64,000 nucleotides of DNA, taken from contig CAYRPN010000010.1 of NCBI GenBank assembly GCA_964426135.1, forward strand, positions 11,055-75,054, read 5' to 3'. The notes below the pieces were generated by a model. The model saw only the letters and a program-made list of their open reading frames with translations, was not told where the DNA came from and searched no databases. The position numbers were made by a program, and so were the translations under genes. This document shows, piece by piece, positions 1 to 8,857 of this stretch (the stretch's first letter is position 1; the number at the start of each line of letters is the position of its first letter). This DNA is from CAYRPN01 sp964426135 (lineage in GTDB: Bacteria > Planctomycetota > Phycisphaerae > Phycisphaerales > Phycisphaeraceae).

Positions 1-950
1 GCGGGGTCACGATCTGTCCTGCAGCCGCCGCATTTCATCCCAGTCACACCCGCGCGATGACGCTGTATGAAAAGTGCGCGGAACTGGGCTTGCCCGTGCT
101 GGTGCAGTCGGTGACGCATCTGTCGGGCGAATCGCATCTGGAATATGCCCAGCCACACTTGTTCGACGAGGTGGCGCGGGAGTTTCCCAGGTTGAAACTC
201 GTCATCGCGCAGGTCGGCTACCCTTGGACGGAGCAGACGCTCGTCCTCATTGGCAAGCATCGCAATATCTACGCGGATCTTTCCTACCTCGCGCAGCGCC
301 CTTGGCAGCTTTACAACGTGCTGCTGAGCGCGCATCAGCAGGGGGTGATGGATCGCCTGATGCTGGGCAGCGATTTTCCGTTCTCCTCGCCGCAGAAGGC
401 GATCGCGACGATTTACTCGGTGAACACGCTGACGCAGGGCACGATGCTGCCCAGTGTGCCGCGCGAGCAGTTGCGATCGATTGTGGAGCGCGACACGCTG
501 GAGAGCCTGGGCATCAAGATTGCCGGCGGGACTCGGGCCGCGGTAGGCGCGACCCAAGCCTCAGCTTCGGCGACGGCGACGCCGGTGGTGATCGCGGCAT
601 CCACTGCATCTTCGATGGCCGCGCCGGCCACAACGGCACCAGCGGTGAATGCTTCCGCGCCCAGTGAATCTCCAAGGTCCGGCGGCTCCGACCACGACGA
701 TTCGCGCCGCGACGAGGCAGCGGCGGCCGCGCCGCTGACGCCCGTCGTGCTCCCCGCCGCGGTCAGCGCGATGACCGGCGTGCGTGCCGCGGCAGCCCCG
801 GTGGTGGTGACCGCCGATGCCGCCGTCACGCCGCCGCCCGCACAGGCTGAGCCGGCCGCGCAGGCGTCGTCCGCCTCGCCGTTGCCCGATTCGATTCCTC
901 TCGCAGGCGATAAGCCTGGCGAAGTGAAACCGCCCGCCACTCACGGATGA
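1..950 (+). CDS. Amidohydrolase (amidohydrolase-2 family), 5'-truncated by window edge
   Basis: The frame is open from base 3 with no start codon that suits the family, so the gene begins upstream of the window; the first in-window ATG (57) falls inside the conserved barrel. The readable part, with motifs such as GSDFPFSSP and the segment ending near ERDTLESLGI, matches the C-terminal half of metal-dependent TIM-barrel amidohydrolases. From about base 530 the sequence changes to an Ala/Pro/Thr/Ser-rich tail of roughly 140 residues that is not part of the enzyme fold and looks like a disordered extension. A lipoprotein gene follows after 6 bases, so the two may be co-transcribed. The substrate cannot be told. 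Confidence 0.75.
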   Translation, partial: GVTICPAAAAFHPSHTRAMTLYEKCAELGLPVLVQSVTHLSGESHLEYAQPHLFDEVAREFPRLKLVIAQVGYPWTEQTLVLIGKHRNIYADLSYLAQRPWQLYNVLLSAHQQGVMDRLMLGSDFPFSSPQKAIATIYSVNTLTQGTMLPSVPREQLRSIVERDTLESLGIKIAGGTRAAVGATQASASATATPVVIAASTASSMAAPATTAPAVNASAPSESPRSGGSDHDDSRRDEAAAAAPLTPVVLPAAVSAMTGVRAAAAPVVVTADAAVTPPPAQAEPAAQASSASPLPDSIPLAGDKPGEVKPPATHG

Positions 951-956
951 ACCCGC

Positions 957-1691
957 ATGCGATCAGGGATTTCCAAGATCATTCTTCCTGCGACCTGTCA
1001 GGCGGCTTTGTTGGCGTCGATGCTGATGATGCTCGCCGGTTGCTCCATCTTTCAGCCGCGAAACTGGCGCACCTTGCCTGACATGCTCAATGTCTTCGGC
1101 CCCAGCGGCGGCGAAATTTCCATCAAGAGCATCAAGGAGGAAGGCGCGAGTCTCACCGGCGGATTCGAGAACGGCAGCTATTCCCTTGTCGACCAGAACA
1201 CCGCCACGCTCATCCTGCTCGACGGTCCGGTGGAAACCGCCACGCAGGCGGTCACCATCCGCATGTTCTGGAACCCCAACGCCGGCCGAACCCCCATCGA
1301 CCCCACCGCCACCAACGCCACGATCCAGTACGTCATCTTCACCGGCGAGAACCAGATCGGCATCTACAGCGGCGCCGGCTACATGTACCCGCACAACGAT
1401 CCGGGCGGCGACAAGTTCGTCGCCAGCATGTGGCAATCCTCCATCCGCATCTCCGATAAGACCGACGCCTTCTACGATCGCCTGGGCCAGGCCCGGCTGG
1501 AAGGCAAGTTCGCCGCCCATCGCGATGATCTGGGCTTTGATCAGACGCTGCACAAGCTCAATGCCAGAGTGCGGGAAAGGCTGGGGCGATCGCGGATGGT
1601 GGAGGCGAGTGCAGCAACGCCAGCGCTTACGCTGCACGTCCTGTCGAGTGAACATGGATTTCCGACATCAGCAGAAGGTCAAGGACGCTGA
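957..1691 (+). CDS. Putative lipoprotein of unknown function
   Basis: The 244-residue product starts with a hydrophobic signal segment ending in a lipobox-like LAGC near residues 26-29, so it is probably lipid-anchored at the cell envelope. The body has no motif I recognise; it contains aromatic and acidic patches and ends in a low-complexity tail. It starts 6 bases after the amidohydrolase stop codon, suggesting translational coupling. Its last 65 bases overlap the convergent small gene at 1627-1851, so its true 3' end could be earlier only if a frame error existed; none is seen. Confidence 0.65.
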   Translation: MRSGISKIILPATCQAALLASMLMMLAGCSIFQPRNWRTLPDMLNVFGPSGGEISIKSIKEEGASLTGGFENGSYSLVDQNTATLILLDGPVETATQAVTIRMFWNPNAGRTPIDPTATNATIQYVIFTGENQIGIYSGAGYMYPHNDPGGDKFVASMWQSSIRISDKTDAFYDRLGQARLEGKFAAHRDDLGFDQTLHKLNARVRERLGRSRMVEASAATPALTLHVLSSEHGFPTSAEGQGR

Positions 1692-1851
1692 ACTCATCGT
1701 CGTCTCCGAAAACCACGACGGTGCGGCCCGATTTGGAGCGCGCGACGAAGTCGGAATGAGAGACATGAAAGACACGACCGTCGGCCATGTGAATGGTGAA
1801 TGGCCGGAACGGAGCCTGATGCAGTACATTGGCAAATTGCTCGGTGGTCAT
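1627..1851 (-). CDS. Small conserved hypothetical protein (74 aa)
   Basis: This short protein begins MTTEQFANVLHQAPFRPF and continues with IHMADGRVFHVSHSDFVA. I recognise this as a compact hypothetical protein often found in planctomycete genomes, with a predicted small beta-rich fold (recollection of the family, not a search). The function is unknown. It converges with and overlaps the end of the upstream lipoprotein gene. Overlap plus the family resemblance make it more likely real than a shadow. Confidence 0.6.
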   Translation of the reverse strand: MTTEQFANVLHQAPFRPFTIHMADGRVFHVSHSDFVARSKSGRTVVVFGDDDEFSVLDLLLMSEIHVHSTGRAA

Positions 1852-1974
1852 GCCTCTATTCTATCTCGAAGACACGGTTTCATGTAAGGCTGTTTCATCT
1901 TCGCCCGAAGTCGACCGACGCACTACTCAGTGATCACCGCAGTTTTCATCAGGTTCAACACGGAGTTTCAAACC

Positions 1975-3117
1975 ATGACACGCACATTCTACCGCATCCT
2001 CGTAGTCCTCGGCCTCGCCACCCTCACCTCCTGCGGCGGCGCCGCCAATGAAAATGAAATCAGGATCGGCGAGTACGGCTCGCTCACCGGCGCTCAGGCC
2101 ACCTTCGGCAAGACCACGCATGAAGGCGTGACGCTGGCGGTGGAGGAGATCAACGCGGCCGGCGGCGTGAACGGCAAGAAGATCAAGCTCATCTCCGAGG
2201 ACAACCGCTCCGACAGCCAGGAGACCCGCAACGTCGTCACCAAGCTCATCACCCGCGACAAGGTCGTCGCCCTGATCGGCGAAGTGGCGTCGGGGCGATC
2301 CCTCATCGGCGGGCCCATCGCGCAGGACAAGGGCGTGCCGATGATCAGCCCGTCCTCCACCAATCCGGAGGTGACCCGCAAGGGCAACAAGATTTTCCGA
2401 GTCTGCTTCATCGATCCGGACCAGGGCTACGCCGTGGCGAAGTTCTCCCGCGAGCACCTCAAGGCCGGCAAAGCCGCGATCCTCTTCGACCAGAAGGAGC
2501 CTTACTCCACCGGCCTGCGCGACAACTTCCGCGATTGGTTCAAGAAGCTCGGCGGTGAGATCACCACCGAGCAGGCGTACTCCGGCGGCGACGCGGATTT
2601 CTCTGCCGTGCTCACCACCATCCGCGAAACCAAGCCCGATGTGATTTTCGTGCCCGGCTACTACAACGACGTGCCGAGCATCGCGATCCAGGCCCGTAAG
2701 CTCAGCCTGAACGTGCCGCTGCTCGGTGCCGATGGCTGGGAAACCGACGACCTGCCCAATAAGGCGGAGGGCAAGCTCGAAGGCTGCTACTACTCCAATC
2801 ACTACGCGCCGGCTGACAAGCGGCCGGAGTCGGTCAAGTTCGTCGAGTCGTTCAAGAAGAAGTACGGCAAGGAGCCCAGCGCCCTGGCGGCGCTGGGGTA
2901 CGACGCAGCGATGCTGCTCTTTGATGCGATGAAGCGGAGCAAGTCGCTGGCCGGCGACGACCTGGCGGCCGCCATCGCGGCGACGAAGGATTTCAAGGGC
3001 GCCACGGGCACGATCAACTTCGACGCCGAGCGAAACGCGGTCAAGCCGATGGTCATCATCGGCCTCGACGCCAAGAGCGAGAAGTATGTGACGACGATTG
3101 ATCCGCCGACGAAGTGA
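1975..3117 (+). CDS. ABC-type branched-chain amino acid substrate-binding lipoprotein (LivJ/LivK-like)
   Basis: The product is a type I periplasmic binding protein of the Leu/Ile/Val family, about 380 residues, that would capture an amino acid or similar ligand for an ABC importer. ATG 1975 is chosen over the upstream GTG at 1930 because it has GGAG 9 bases before it and gives a proper signal peptide ending in the lipobox LTSC. The N-terminal IRIGEYGSLTGAQA and the LIGEVASGRSL segment are typical of the family. No permease or ATPase genes adjoin it, so it is either an orphan binding protein or a sensor partner; the histidine kinase immediately downstream makes the second idea possible (inference). 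Confidence 0.88.
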   Translation: MTRTFYRILVVLGLATLTSCGGAANENEIRIGEYGSLTGAQATFGKTTHEGVTLAVEEINAAGGVNGKKIKLISEDNRSDSQETRNVVTKLITRDKVVALIGEVASGRSLIGGPIAQDKGVPMISPSSTNPEVTRKGNKIFRVCFIDPDQGYAVAKFSREHLKAGKAAILFDQKEPYSTGLRDNFRDWFKKLGGEITTEQAYSGGDADFSAVLTTIRETKPDVIFVPGYYNDVPSIAIQARKLSLNVPLLGADGWETDDLPNKAEGKLEGCYYSNHYAPADKRPESVKFVESFKKKYGKEPSALAALGYDAAMLLFDAMKRSKSLAGDDLAAAIAATKDFKGATGTINFDAERNAVKPMVIIGLDAKSEKYVTTIDPPTK

Positions 3118-3120
3118 TGC

Positions 3121-3262
3121 TGTATTGAAAATTGAAAATTGCCAATTGAAAATTGCAAATTAGCGGAACCACTCGATGAACCACCATCGAACGGTGGCCC
3201 TCGTGGCAGCATTTCCCAATGTTGAATTTGCAATTTCCAATTTTCAATTTTCAATTTGCAAT
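3121..3262. repeat. AT-rich inverted repeat of AATTGAAAATTG-type units
   Basis: The left arm (3124-3161) is built of ATTGAAAATTG units with a CAAATT end, and the right arm (about 3224-3262) is its reverse complement in degenerate form, with a GC-rich spacer holding a small hairpin (CCACCATCGAACGGTGG). It is strikingly AT-rich compared with its surroundings and fills the gap between the binding protein and the kinase. Confidence 0.85.
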
Positions 3263-3270
3263 GATGTCTT

Positions 3271-4791
3271 ATGACGCTCGCCCGCCGCTTCTACATCGCG
3301 ACGACCGTGCTGGTCGCCAGTCTGCTGGCGGTGAGCGGGGCGGCGCTGTGGGGCATCACGGGGCTGAGTGAGAACCTCAACGTCGCTCTCAGCGAGTACC
3401 GCAAGCTGCGCTCCGTCTACGAAATCGGGCCGGGGCTGGCGCGGGCACGGGCGATGCTTGATTCGGGCGATGTGAAGAACCCGCGCGTGCTGGTGGAGCT
3501 GGAGGCGGCCAGCTTCAAGTTTGATCAGTTGCTGGGGGCCGAGGCCCGCAGGGAGGAGGCGATCGAAGCTCTGCACGATCTCGTGGAGCGCTTGCAGGCG
3601 CCCGAGTTCATCGCCCCGCCTAAACCTGCCGAGCAACTGGCCATTCTGAACAACGTGATGGGCTACCTCGCCCGCATCGGCTCGCAGACCAACGACATCA
3701 TCGAAGCGACGCAGCGCGACGCGACCCGGCAGCGCCGGCTCACCATCACTGCCGTGGCGTCGATGGCGGGGGCGATCACGCTGCTGGCGTTCGCGGTGAC
3801 GCTCTGGCAGTACCGGCGGATCATGACGCCGATCGCCCGCCTCCGCCGCAGCGTGCATGGCATCGCGTCGGGCCGGTTCAACGAACGCCTGGAGGAAGCC
3901 GGCGACCGCGAACTGGCGGAGCTGTCGCGCGATTTCAATCACATGGCGGAAGAGCTCGACGAGCTTTACCGCGACCTTGAAGCGAAAGTCGCCGCCAAGA
4001 GCAAGGAACTGGTGCGCTCCGAACGCCTGGCGAGCGTGGGCTTCCTCGCCGCCGGCGTGGCGCACGAGATCAATAATCCCCTGGGCATCATTTCCGGTTA
4101 CGCCGAGATCGCCCAGCGCAAGCTCGCCAGGAAAGCCGAGAACGCCGGCGAAGAGGCAAGCAAATCGCTGCACATCATTTTCGAGGAATCGCAGCGCTGC
4201 AAACAGATCATTCAAAAACTCTTGACGCTGGCGCGCGGCGGCGACGAATCACGCGGCCCCGTGTCACTGGGCAAAGTGGCGCGCGATGTGGCGGACCTGA
4301 TCCACGGCCTGCCGCGCTATCGCAACCGCACGCTGGAGGTGCGCGGCGCGGAGGCGGCGCGCGACGGCGAACTCACCGTCACCGGCAACGAAACGGAACT
4401 GAAACAGGTGGCGCTCAACCTCGTGATCAACGCGCTCGAAGCCTCGCACGGCACGCCCAACAGCCCGGTGATCGTCGAGACACAGCGATCGACGCCCAAT
4501 CCCCAGTCCCCAGACCCCAGACCCCAGCCTCCCCACCGCGTGACCTTGCGCGTGACCGACCACGGCAAAGGCATGACCAGCGACGTGCTCGATCGCATCT
4601 TCGAGCCGTTCTACACGGAGAAGCGCGGCGCCCCGCGCGATGGCGAGGAGCCGGGCACGGGCCTGGGCCTGTCCATCAGCCACGCGATCGTGACCAGCCA
4701 CGGCGGCACGCTTCGTGCGCAGAGCGAAGGGTTAGGCAAGGGCGCGACGTTTACGGTGGAGTTGCCCAAGGCATTGAAAATTGCAAATTGA
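3271..4791 (+). CDS. Membrane sensor histidine kinase (HAMP, HisKA, HATPase)
   Basis: A 506-residue sensor kinase. Transmembrane segments lie at about residues 6-29 and 157-179, enclosing an extracytoplasmic helical region; a HAMP-like linker follows (180-235). The phosphoacceptor box is FLAAGVAHEINNPLG with His265. The ATP-binding domain shows the N box NLVINALEAS, the G1 box VTDHGKGMT and the G2 box GTGLGLSIS. Residues 406-422 are a proline-rich insert coded by CCCCAG-type repeats inside the ATPase fold. The last codons (LKIAN, stop) are made from the AT-rich repeat at 4773-4817. No response regulator is adjacent. Start ATG 3271 has no clear ribosome-binding site. Confidence 0.9.
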   Translation: MTLARRFYIATTVLVASLLAVSGAALWGITGLSENLNVALSEYRKLRSVYEIGPGLARARAMLDSGDVKNPRVLVELEAASFKFDQLLGAEARREEAIEALHDLVERLQAPEFIAPPKPAEQLAILNNVMGYLARIGSQTNDIIEATQRDATRQRRLTITAVASMAGAITLLAFAVTLWQYRRIMTPIARLRRSVHGIASGRFNERLEEAGDRELAELSRDFNHMAEELDELYRDLEAKVAAKSKELVRSERLASVGFLAAGVAHEINNPLGIISGYAEIAQRKLARKAENAGEEASKSLHIIFEESQRCKQIIQKLLTLARGGDESRGPVSLGKVARDVADLIHGLPRYRNRTLEVRGAEAARDGELTVTGNETELKQVALNLVINALEASHGTPNSPVIVETQRSTPNPQSPDPRPQPPHRVTLRVTDHGKGMTSDVLDRIFEPFYTEKRGAPRDGEEPGTGLGLSISHAIVTSHGGTLRAQSEGLGKGATFTVELPKALKIAN

Positions 4792-4817
4792 AAATTTTCA
4801 ATTTGCAGTTTTCAATT
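4773..4817. repeat. Second AAATTG-type palindrome, overlapping the kinase 3' end
   Basis: This compact palindrome uses the same ATTGAAAATTGCAAATT units as 3121-3262. It covers the last five codons and the stop codon of the kinase gene and could form a hairpin in the mRNA between this gene and the convergent argG gene. Confidence 0.8.
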
Positions 4818-4821
4818 CGGA

Positions 4822-6078
4822 TCAGACTTTCACTTTCTGCTTCATCCCGCGCACTTTCATGGGCAGGCCGAAGAGATCGATGAAGCCGCGGGCGGCGGTG
4901 ACGTCGTAGCCGCTCATGGCGAAGCTGGCGAGCTTGGTGTCGTAGAGCGAGTTGGGGCTTTCCGCCTTCACCGCCAGGGCGCGACCTTTGTAGAGCTTGA
5001 CGCTCACCTTGCCGGTGATGACCTTGTTGGCGTCATCGATGAACGCCTGCATGCTCTCGCGCAGCGGGTGGAACCACTGTCCGTAGTACACGAGTTCCGC
5101 GTATCGCTGGGCGAGCTGCATCTTGTAGTGATAGAGATCGCGCTCCAAGCAGAGTTGTTCCAGCGCCTTGTGCGCTTCGTAGAGGATCGTGCCGCCGGGC
5201 GTTTCATAGACGCCGCGGGATTTCATGCCCACTAGGCGGTTCTCCACCAGCACGGTCTGGCCGACGGCGTGCTTGCCGCCGATGTCGTTGAGCGTGGCAA
5301 TGAGTTCGTGCGAGGCGAACTTCTTGCCGTTCACGCTGATCGGTGTGCCCTTCTCGAAGCCCACCTCCACGTACTCCGGCTTGTTCGGGGCCTTCTCCAC
5401 CGGCACCGTGATGGTCAGGCACTTGGCCCAGTTCGGTTCCTGGTCCGGGTGTTCGATCTCGCCACCCTCGTGGCTGATGTGCCAGAGGTTGCGATCCTGT
5501 GAATAGATTTTCTTCTTGCTCGCGGTGATGGGGATGTTGTGCTTCTCGGCATACTCGATGGCGGTTTCGCGATCGGTCAGGCCGTCGGCGAGGAACTTGG
5601 GGTCCTTCCACGGCGCGATGATCTTCAGCGAAGGATCCAGCGCCATCGCGGTGAGCTCGAAGCGCACCTGGTCATTGCCTTTGCCGGTGGCGCCGTGGCC
5701 CACGGCATCGGCGCCAGTCTGATGCGCGACGAGCACCTGGTGCTTGGCGATCAGCGGCCGGGCGATCGATGTGCCCAGGAGGTAATCGCTTTCATAGACC
5801 GCATGAGCCCGGAGCATCGGGAAGCAGAACTGCTCCGCGAACTCCTTGCGCAGGTCCTTCACGACGACTTCGTCGGCGCCGCTGAGGCGGGCTTTCTTTT
5901 CGATGCCGGAAAGCTCATCGCCCTGCCCCAGTTCGGCGGCGAAGGCGACGAGTTTGACACCCGGATAGCGGCCCTTGAGCCAGGGAAGGATGACGGAGGT
6001 ATCGAGTCCGCCGGAGTAGGCGAGGACGATTTTTTTCGGATCGGCGGAAGAGGCAACGGGGGCGATGGTCTTGGCCAT
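4822..6078 (-). CDS. argG: Argininosuccinate synthase
   Basis: Cytoplasmic enzyme of arginine biosynthesis that joins citrulline and aspartate with ATP to give argininosuccinate. The P-loop AYSGGLDTS sits at residues 20-28, and the following GATGKGNDQVRFE and the SYDTKLASFAM-like C-terminal segments fit the family. At 418 residues it is of normal length. Start ATG at 6078 is preferred over the upstream start at 6180 because AAGGA lies about 8 bases before it and homologous sequence starts there. It stands alone; no argH or argF gene is adjacent. Confidence 0.96.
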   Translation of the reverse strand: MAKTIAPVASSADPKKIVLAYSGGLDTSVILPWLKGRYPGVKLVAFAAELGQGDELSGIEKKARLSGADEVVVKDLRKEFAEQFCFPMLRAHAVYESDYLLGTSIARPLIAKHQVLVAHQTGADAVGHGATGKGNDQVRFELTAMALDPSLKIIAPWKDPKFLADGLTDRETAIEYAEKHNIPITASKKKIYSQDRNLWHISHEGGEIEHPDQEPNWAKCLTITVPVEKAPNKPEYVEVGFEKGTPISVNGKKFASHELIATLNDIGGKHAVGQTVLVENRLVGMKSRGVYETPGGTILYEAHKALEQLCLERDLYHYKMQLAQRYAELVYYGQWFHPLRESMQAFIDDANKVITGKVSVKLYKGRALAVKAESPNSLYDTKLASFAMSGYDVTAARGFIDLFGLPMKVRGMKQKVKV

Positions 6079-6209
6079 GGCGGAAATCCTTGTTCTCGTA
6101 CGGGAGTGAACGAAGGCGAAAAGGGTAACAAGGTTCCGCGTGGAGGTCGAGCGATTGAGAGGATTCGCCGGACTTTTCAATTCCCGCAGAGGAGTGTTCG
6201 ATCCGGGGA

Positions 6210-6315
6210 ATCACAAAGACCACGAAGACTCGAAGGACACGAAGGAGAACGCGAGCCAGCTCAATTCTCTGACTTCTTTTTTTGACCTTCGTGACTTTGT
6301 GTCCTTCGTGTCCAA
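6210..6315. repeat. Inverted repeat built of CACGAAG/ACAAAG-type units
   Basis: The left arm runs through CACAAAGACCACGAAGAC and GGACACGAAGG; the right arm CTTCGTGACTTTGTGTCC is its degenerate reverse complement. The hairpin lies in the gap between argG and the flagellin terminator, upstream of the argG start. Confidence 0.8.
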
Positions 6316-6462
6316 ATCATCAGTCCAATGCCTGCCGAGAAACGGGGAATTGAAAAGCCCTGACGATTCGCATCGACTTGATGGCCATTCGTCTCACCGT
6401 CGGCCCCCGACTCCGTCGGGGACCAACGATGCGATCGGCCGGCGCCGGTTCGTCATGCGCGC

Positions 6463-6491
6463 AAAAAAAAGCGGCGGGGGTTACCCGCCGC
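6463..6491 (-). terminator. Rho-independent terminator of the flagellin gene
   Basis: On the minus strand a GCGGCGGG / CCCGCCGC stem with a short loop is followed by eight T residues. It lies about 60 bases past the flagellin stop codon. Confidence 0.92.
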
Positions 6492-6548
6492 GACGCATCA
6501 GTGATCGGATGTCCGCCTAAACGGACGAACCGAGATTGGACCAGCTGA

Positions 6549-8048
6549 TTACCCGAGCAGGCCGAGGACGCTCTGCGGGCGGGAGTTTGAGATGGCCAAT
6601 ACGTTCGTTGATGCTTGTACGAGGATCTGCGACCGGGTGAGTTGAGCGGTTTCCGCGGCGAAGTCGGTGTCGCGGATGACGCTTTCAGCGGCGCTGGTGT
6701 TTTCGAGTGCGACGCCCAGCGAGCGGGTGGTGGCGCCGATGACGTTCTTCTGGAACGCACCGAGCCGTCCGCGGAGGCTGGAGAGCTGTTTGATGGATTC
6801 GTCGACGATGGACTGAGCGGACTCGAGGTTGCCGTCGACCACGTTCGAGCCGTTGCCGCTGCCCAGCGTGGAGAGGAATCCGGTGCCGACGGAGCCGAGG
6901 AACCGGCTGGCGACGTTGCCGATGCCGATGGACGCCTGGTTGTTGATGTCGACGTTGGGGCCGAGGTTGAACTTGGCGCCGCCACCGGTGATGGTGAAGG
7001 CGGTGATCGACGCGGCGGCCTGGGCGCCGGCGGTGGTGAGCTCGATGGACAGGTCGAGGAAGTCCGTGTTGATGCGGGCGACGCGGCCCTTGCTGGTGGC
7101 GGCGATGCCGTTGATGATCGCACTGACGTCCTGGCCTGCGTCTCGAAGCGGATTGGTGACGGCGGAGAAGGCGGTGCCGCCGGCGGTCTTGGACACGTTT
7201 TCGTTGATGCCCGAGAGCGCGAAGATGCTGCCCGCCTGGCTGCCGTCATCGACGACGTCGACGCTGACGAACTCGTCGGAGCCGAAGCCCTGGCTCTTGA
7301 CCACGATGCCGGTGCCCGACACCTTGGCGGAAAGTCCGGTGACGCTGCTGAAGGTGTTGACGGCGGAAGCCACCGCGGTCAGCGCGGTGCCGCTGGCGAA
7401 ACTGAATTCACGCGAACCCTTGAGGCCGGCGAGTTCGATCACGTACTGGCTGGTTGCGCCGCCGGTGTTCAAGGCCGCGGCGCCGAAGGAGAGGAACAAG
7501 CCGGCGTGCTGAGCCGACGCGGTGACCAGCACGTTCACCGTGCGGGTGTCGCCGGTTTCGAGCTTGGCGGCGTTGATGGTGAAGTCCGCGACGGTCGCGG
7601 CCTGGCCGCTGATGGTGAAGTCGTACGTTCCGTTGAGGAGTTTGACGCCCTCGAAGCTGGTGGAGCCGGCGATGCGGTCGATGGTCTGCAGAATCGAGTC
7701 GATCTGAAGCTGGTTGGCTTCCTTTTCTTCGAGGCTCAGGCCTGCGTCATTGGCGCTCTGGCCCACGAGGGACTGGAGCTCGACGAGCAGGTTGCTGACT
7801 TCCTGCAGGCCGCCCTCGGCGATGTTGATGACCTGGTCCGCACGCTCGGCGTTGCCGATGGCGGCGCTGATGGACGCCTTCTCGCTGCGAAGATTCTCGC
7901 TGGCGATCAGGCCCGCCGGGTCATCGGCGCCGCGGTTGATCCGCAGGCCGGTGCTCAGGCGTTCCAGGGCGGTGGACAACCCTTTGTTTTGGTTGCCCAG
8001 CACTCGCTGGGAGATGAGGGAACTGACGTTGGTGTTGATGCGACTCAT
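6549..8048 (-). CDS. fliC: Flagellin
   Basis: Structural subunit of the flagellar filament, 499 residues. The N-terminal D0/D1 region begins MSRINTNVSSLISQRVL and contains RLSTGLRINRGADDPAG; the C-terminal D1/D0 region holds FAAETAQLTRSQILVQAS and ends with ANVLAISN-like sequence followed by PQSVLGLLG. The central, surface-exposed part is larger than the minimal flagellin. Start ATG 8048 has GGAGG 10 bases upstream; the longer reading to 8093 has no support. A strong terminator follows. No other flagellar genes are nearby, so the gene is probably expressed from its own promoter in the gap upstream; no convincing sigma-28 site was seen. Confidence 0.95.
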   Translation of the reverse strand: MSRINTNVSSLISQRVLGNQNKGLSTALERLSTGLRINRGADDPAGLIASENLRSEKASISAAIGNAERADQVINIAEGGLQEVSNLLVELQSLVGQSANDAGLSLEEKEANQLQIDSILQTIDRIAGSTSFEGVKLLNGTYDFTISGQAATVADFTINAAKLETGDTRTVNVLVTASAQHAGLFLSFGAAALNTGGATSQYVIELAGLKGSREFSFASGTALTAVASAVNTFSSVTGLSAKVSGTGIVVKSQGFGSDEFVSVDVVDDGSQAGSIFALSGINENVSKTAGGTAFSAVTNPLRDAGQDVSAIINGIAATSKGRVARINTDFLDLSIELTTAGAQAAASITAFTITGGGAKFNLGPNVDINNQASIGIGNVASRFLGSVGTGFLSTLGSGNGSNVVDGNLESAQSIVDESIKQLSSLRGRLGAFQKNVIGATTRSLGVALENTSAAESVIRDTDFAAETAQLTRSQILVQASTNVLAISNSRPQSVLGLLG

Positions 8049-8754
8049 GGGTGATGGTCCTCCGTGAACACGGGGGGTTTTGCCTTTCGGCACCGGGCGT
8101 CCTGCCCCTGAAACGGGTCGTCCAAGCCGATCCTGATCACTGATGCTTGCGACAAGGCGGATGCGTAGCCTTGTCGTTGCGGAAGAGGTCGCTCATCGGC
8201 GGGGGAATTGCTCGACTCGATTCGGCGGGGCTGTTGCGAGGGTGATCGGTTCGCCCTGGCAGGCCCGCGTCGCTTCGTTCGTTCCATTCGCCAAACCTGC
8301 GATCCCTTGACGCACCTGACTGTTCGGCGGTTGGCCTTGCCGCTCACCAGTCCAAAAACCGAATTTCCTTATCGGAACTCCGTTCGCAGCGGGCTTCCGA
8401 AACGGGTCGGCACGATGCGTCCAGACGTCACAATCGTCATAACCGGCACGCGCCTTAACGACGACATGAACCGCATGGAAAATATTTTTCGCGGCAGTCG
8501 TGTGAGGATCGGGCTGCGCGACGCGACTTTGCGATTGCTGGAAATGTGCTTGAAATCAAGGTGTTCTACGCTCATGTGTCCCGGACTCCGCCCGGGGACG
8601 GATGTCCTTGCGCTCAGGAATCGCCTTGCGCCCATCCAGGAAAAATGAAATGCGATCTCGCTCTCGCCGGTCACGCAGCGTTGTCCGTCCGCAGGCGGAG
8701 CGCGGGGCTAGTGGCCGCAAGCCCGCAACCATTTGTAAGATGATTCGCCGCTCA
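8049..8754. other. Long gap upstream of flagellin; possible leader hairpin
   Basis: No gene is supported here. A 9-bp inverted repeat, CGACAAGGC (8151-8159) and GCCTTGTCG (8169-8177), lies about 100 bases upstream of the flagellin start and may fold in its mRNA leader. I found no clear sigma-28 or sigma-54 promoter; a CCGATAA on the minus strand near 8370 lacks a matching -35. Confidence 0.4.
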
Positions 8755-8857
8755 GGTGCCGTGCAAGATTAACTCCGCAGATTCGAATCGCTTCGCTCCC
8801 AGCCGGACGACTTGGAAAGTCGTCCCACATGCGATGTTGATCCTGCACGGCTCCTTA
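8755..8857 (+). repeat. Dispersed 100-bp palindromic repeat, copy 1
   Basis: Ends with GCCGTGCA and TGCACGGC inverted ends, and encloses a GGACGACTT / AAGTCGTCC hairpin and a CGATTCGAATCG-like core. Nearly identical to 17693-17793, and in reverse orientation to 41781-41878. Confidence 0.88.

Noticed and set aside
6615..8054. 479-codon plus-strand frame
   Set aside because: Antisense to flagellin; composition is that of a shadow frame.
8360..8400. Sigma-28 promoter for flagellin (CCGATAA on minus strand)
   Set aside because: No -35 match at the correct distance.
8208..8648. 146-codon frame in the flagellin upstream gap
   Set aside because: No ribosome-binding site, no recognisable protein pattern; composition unlike real neighbours.
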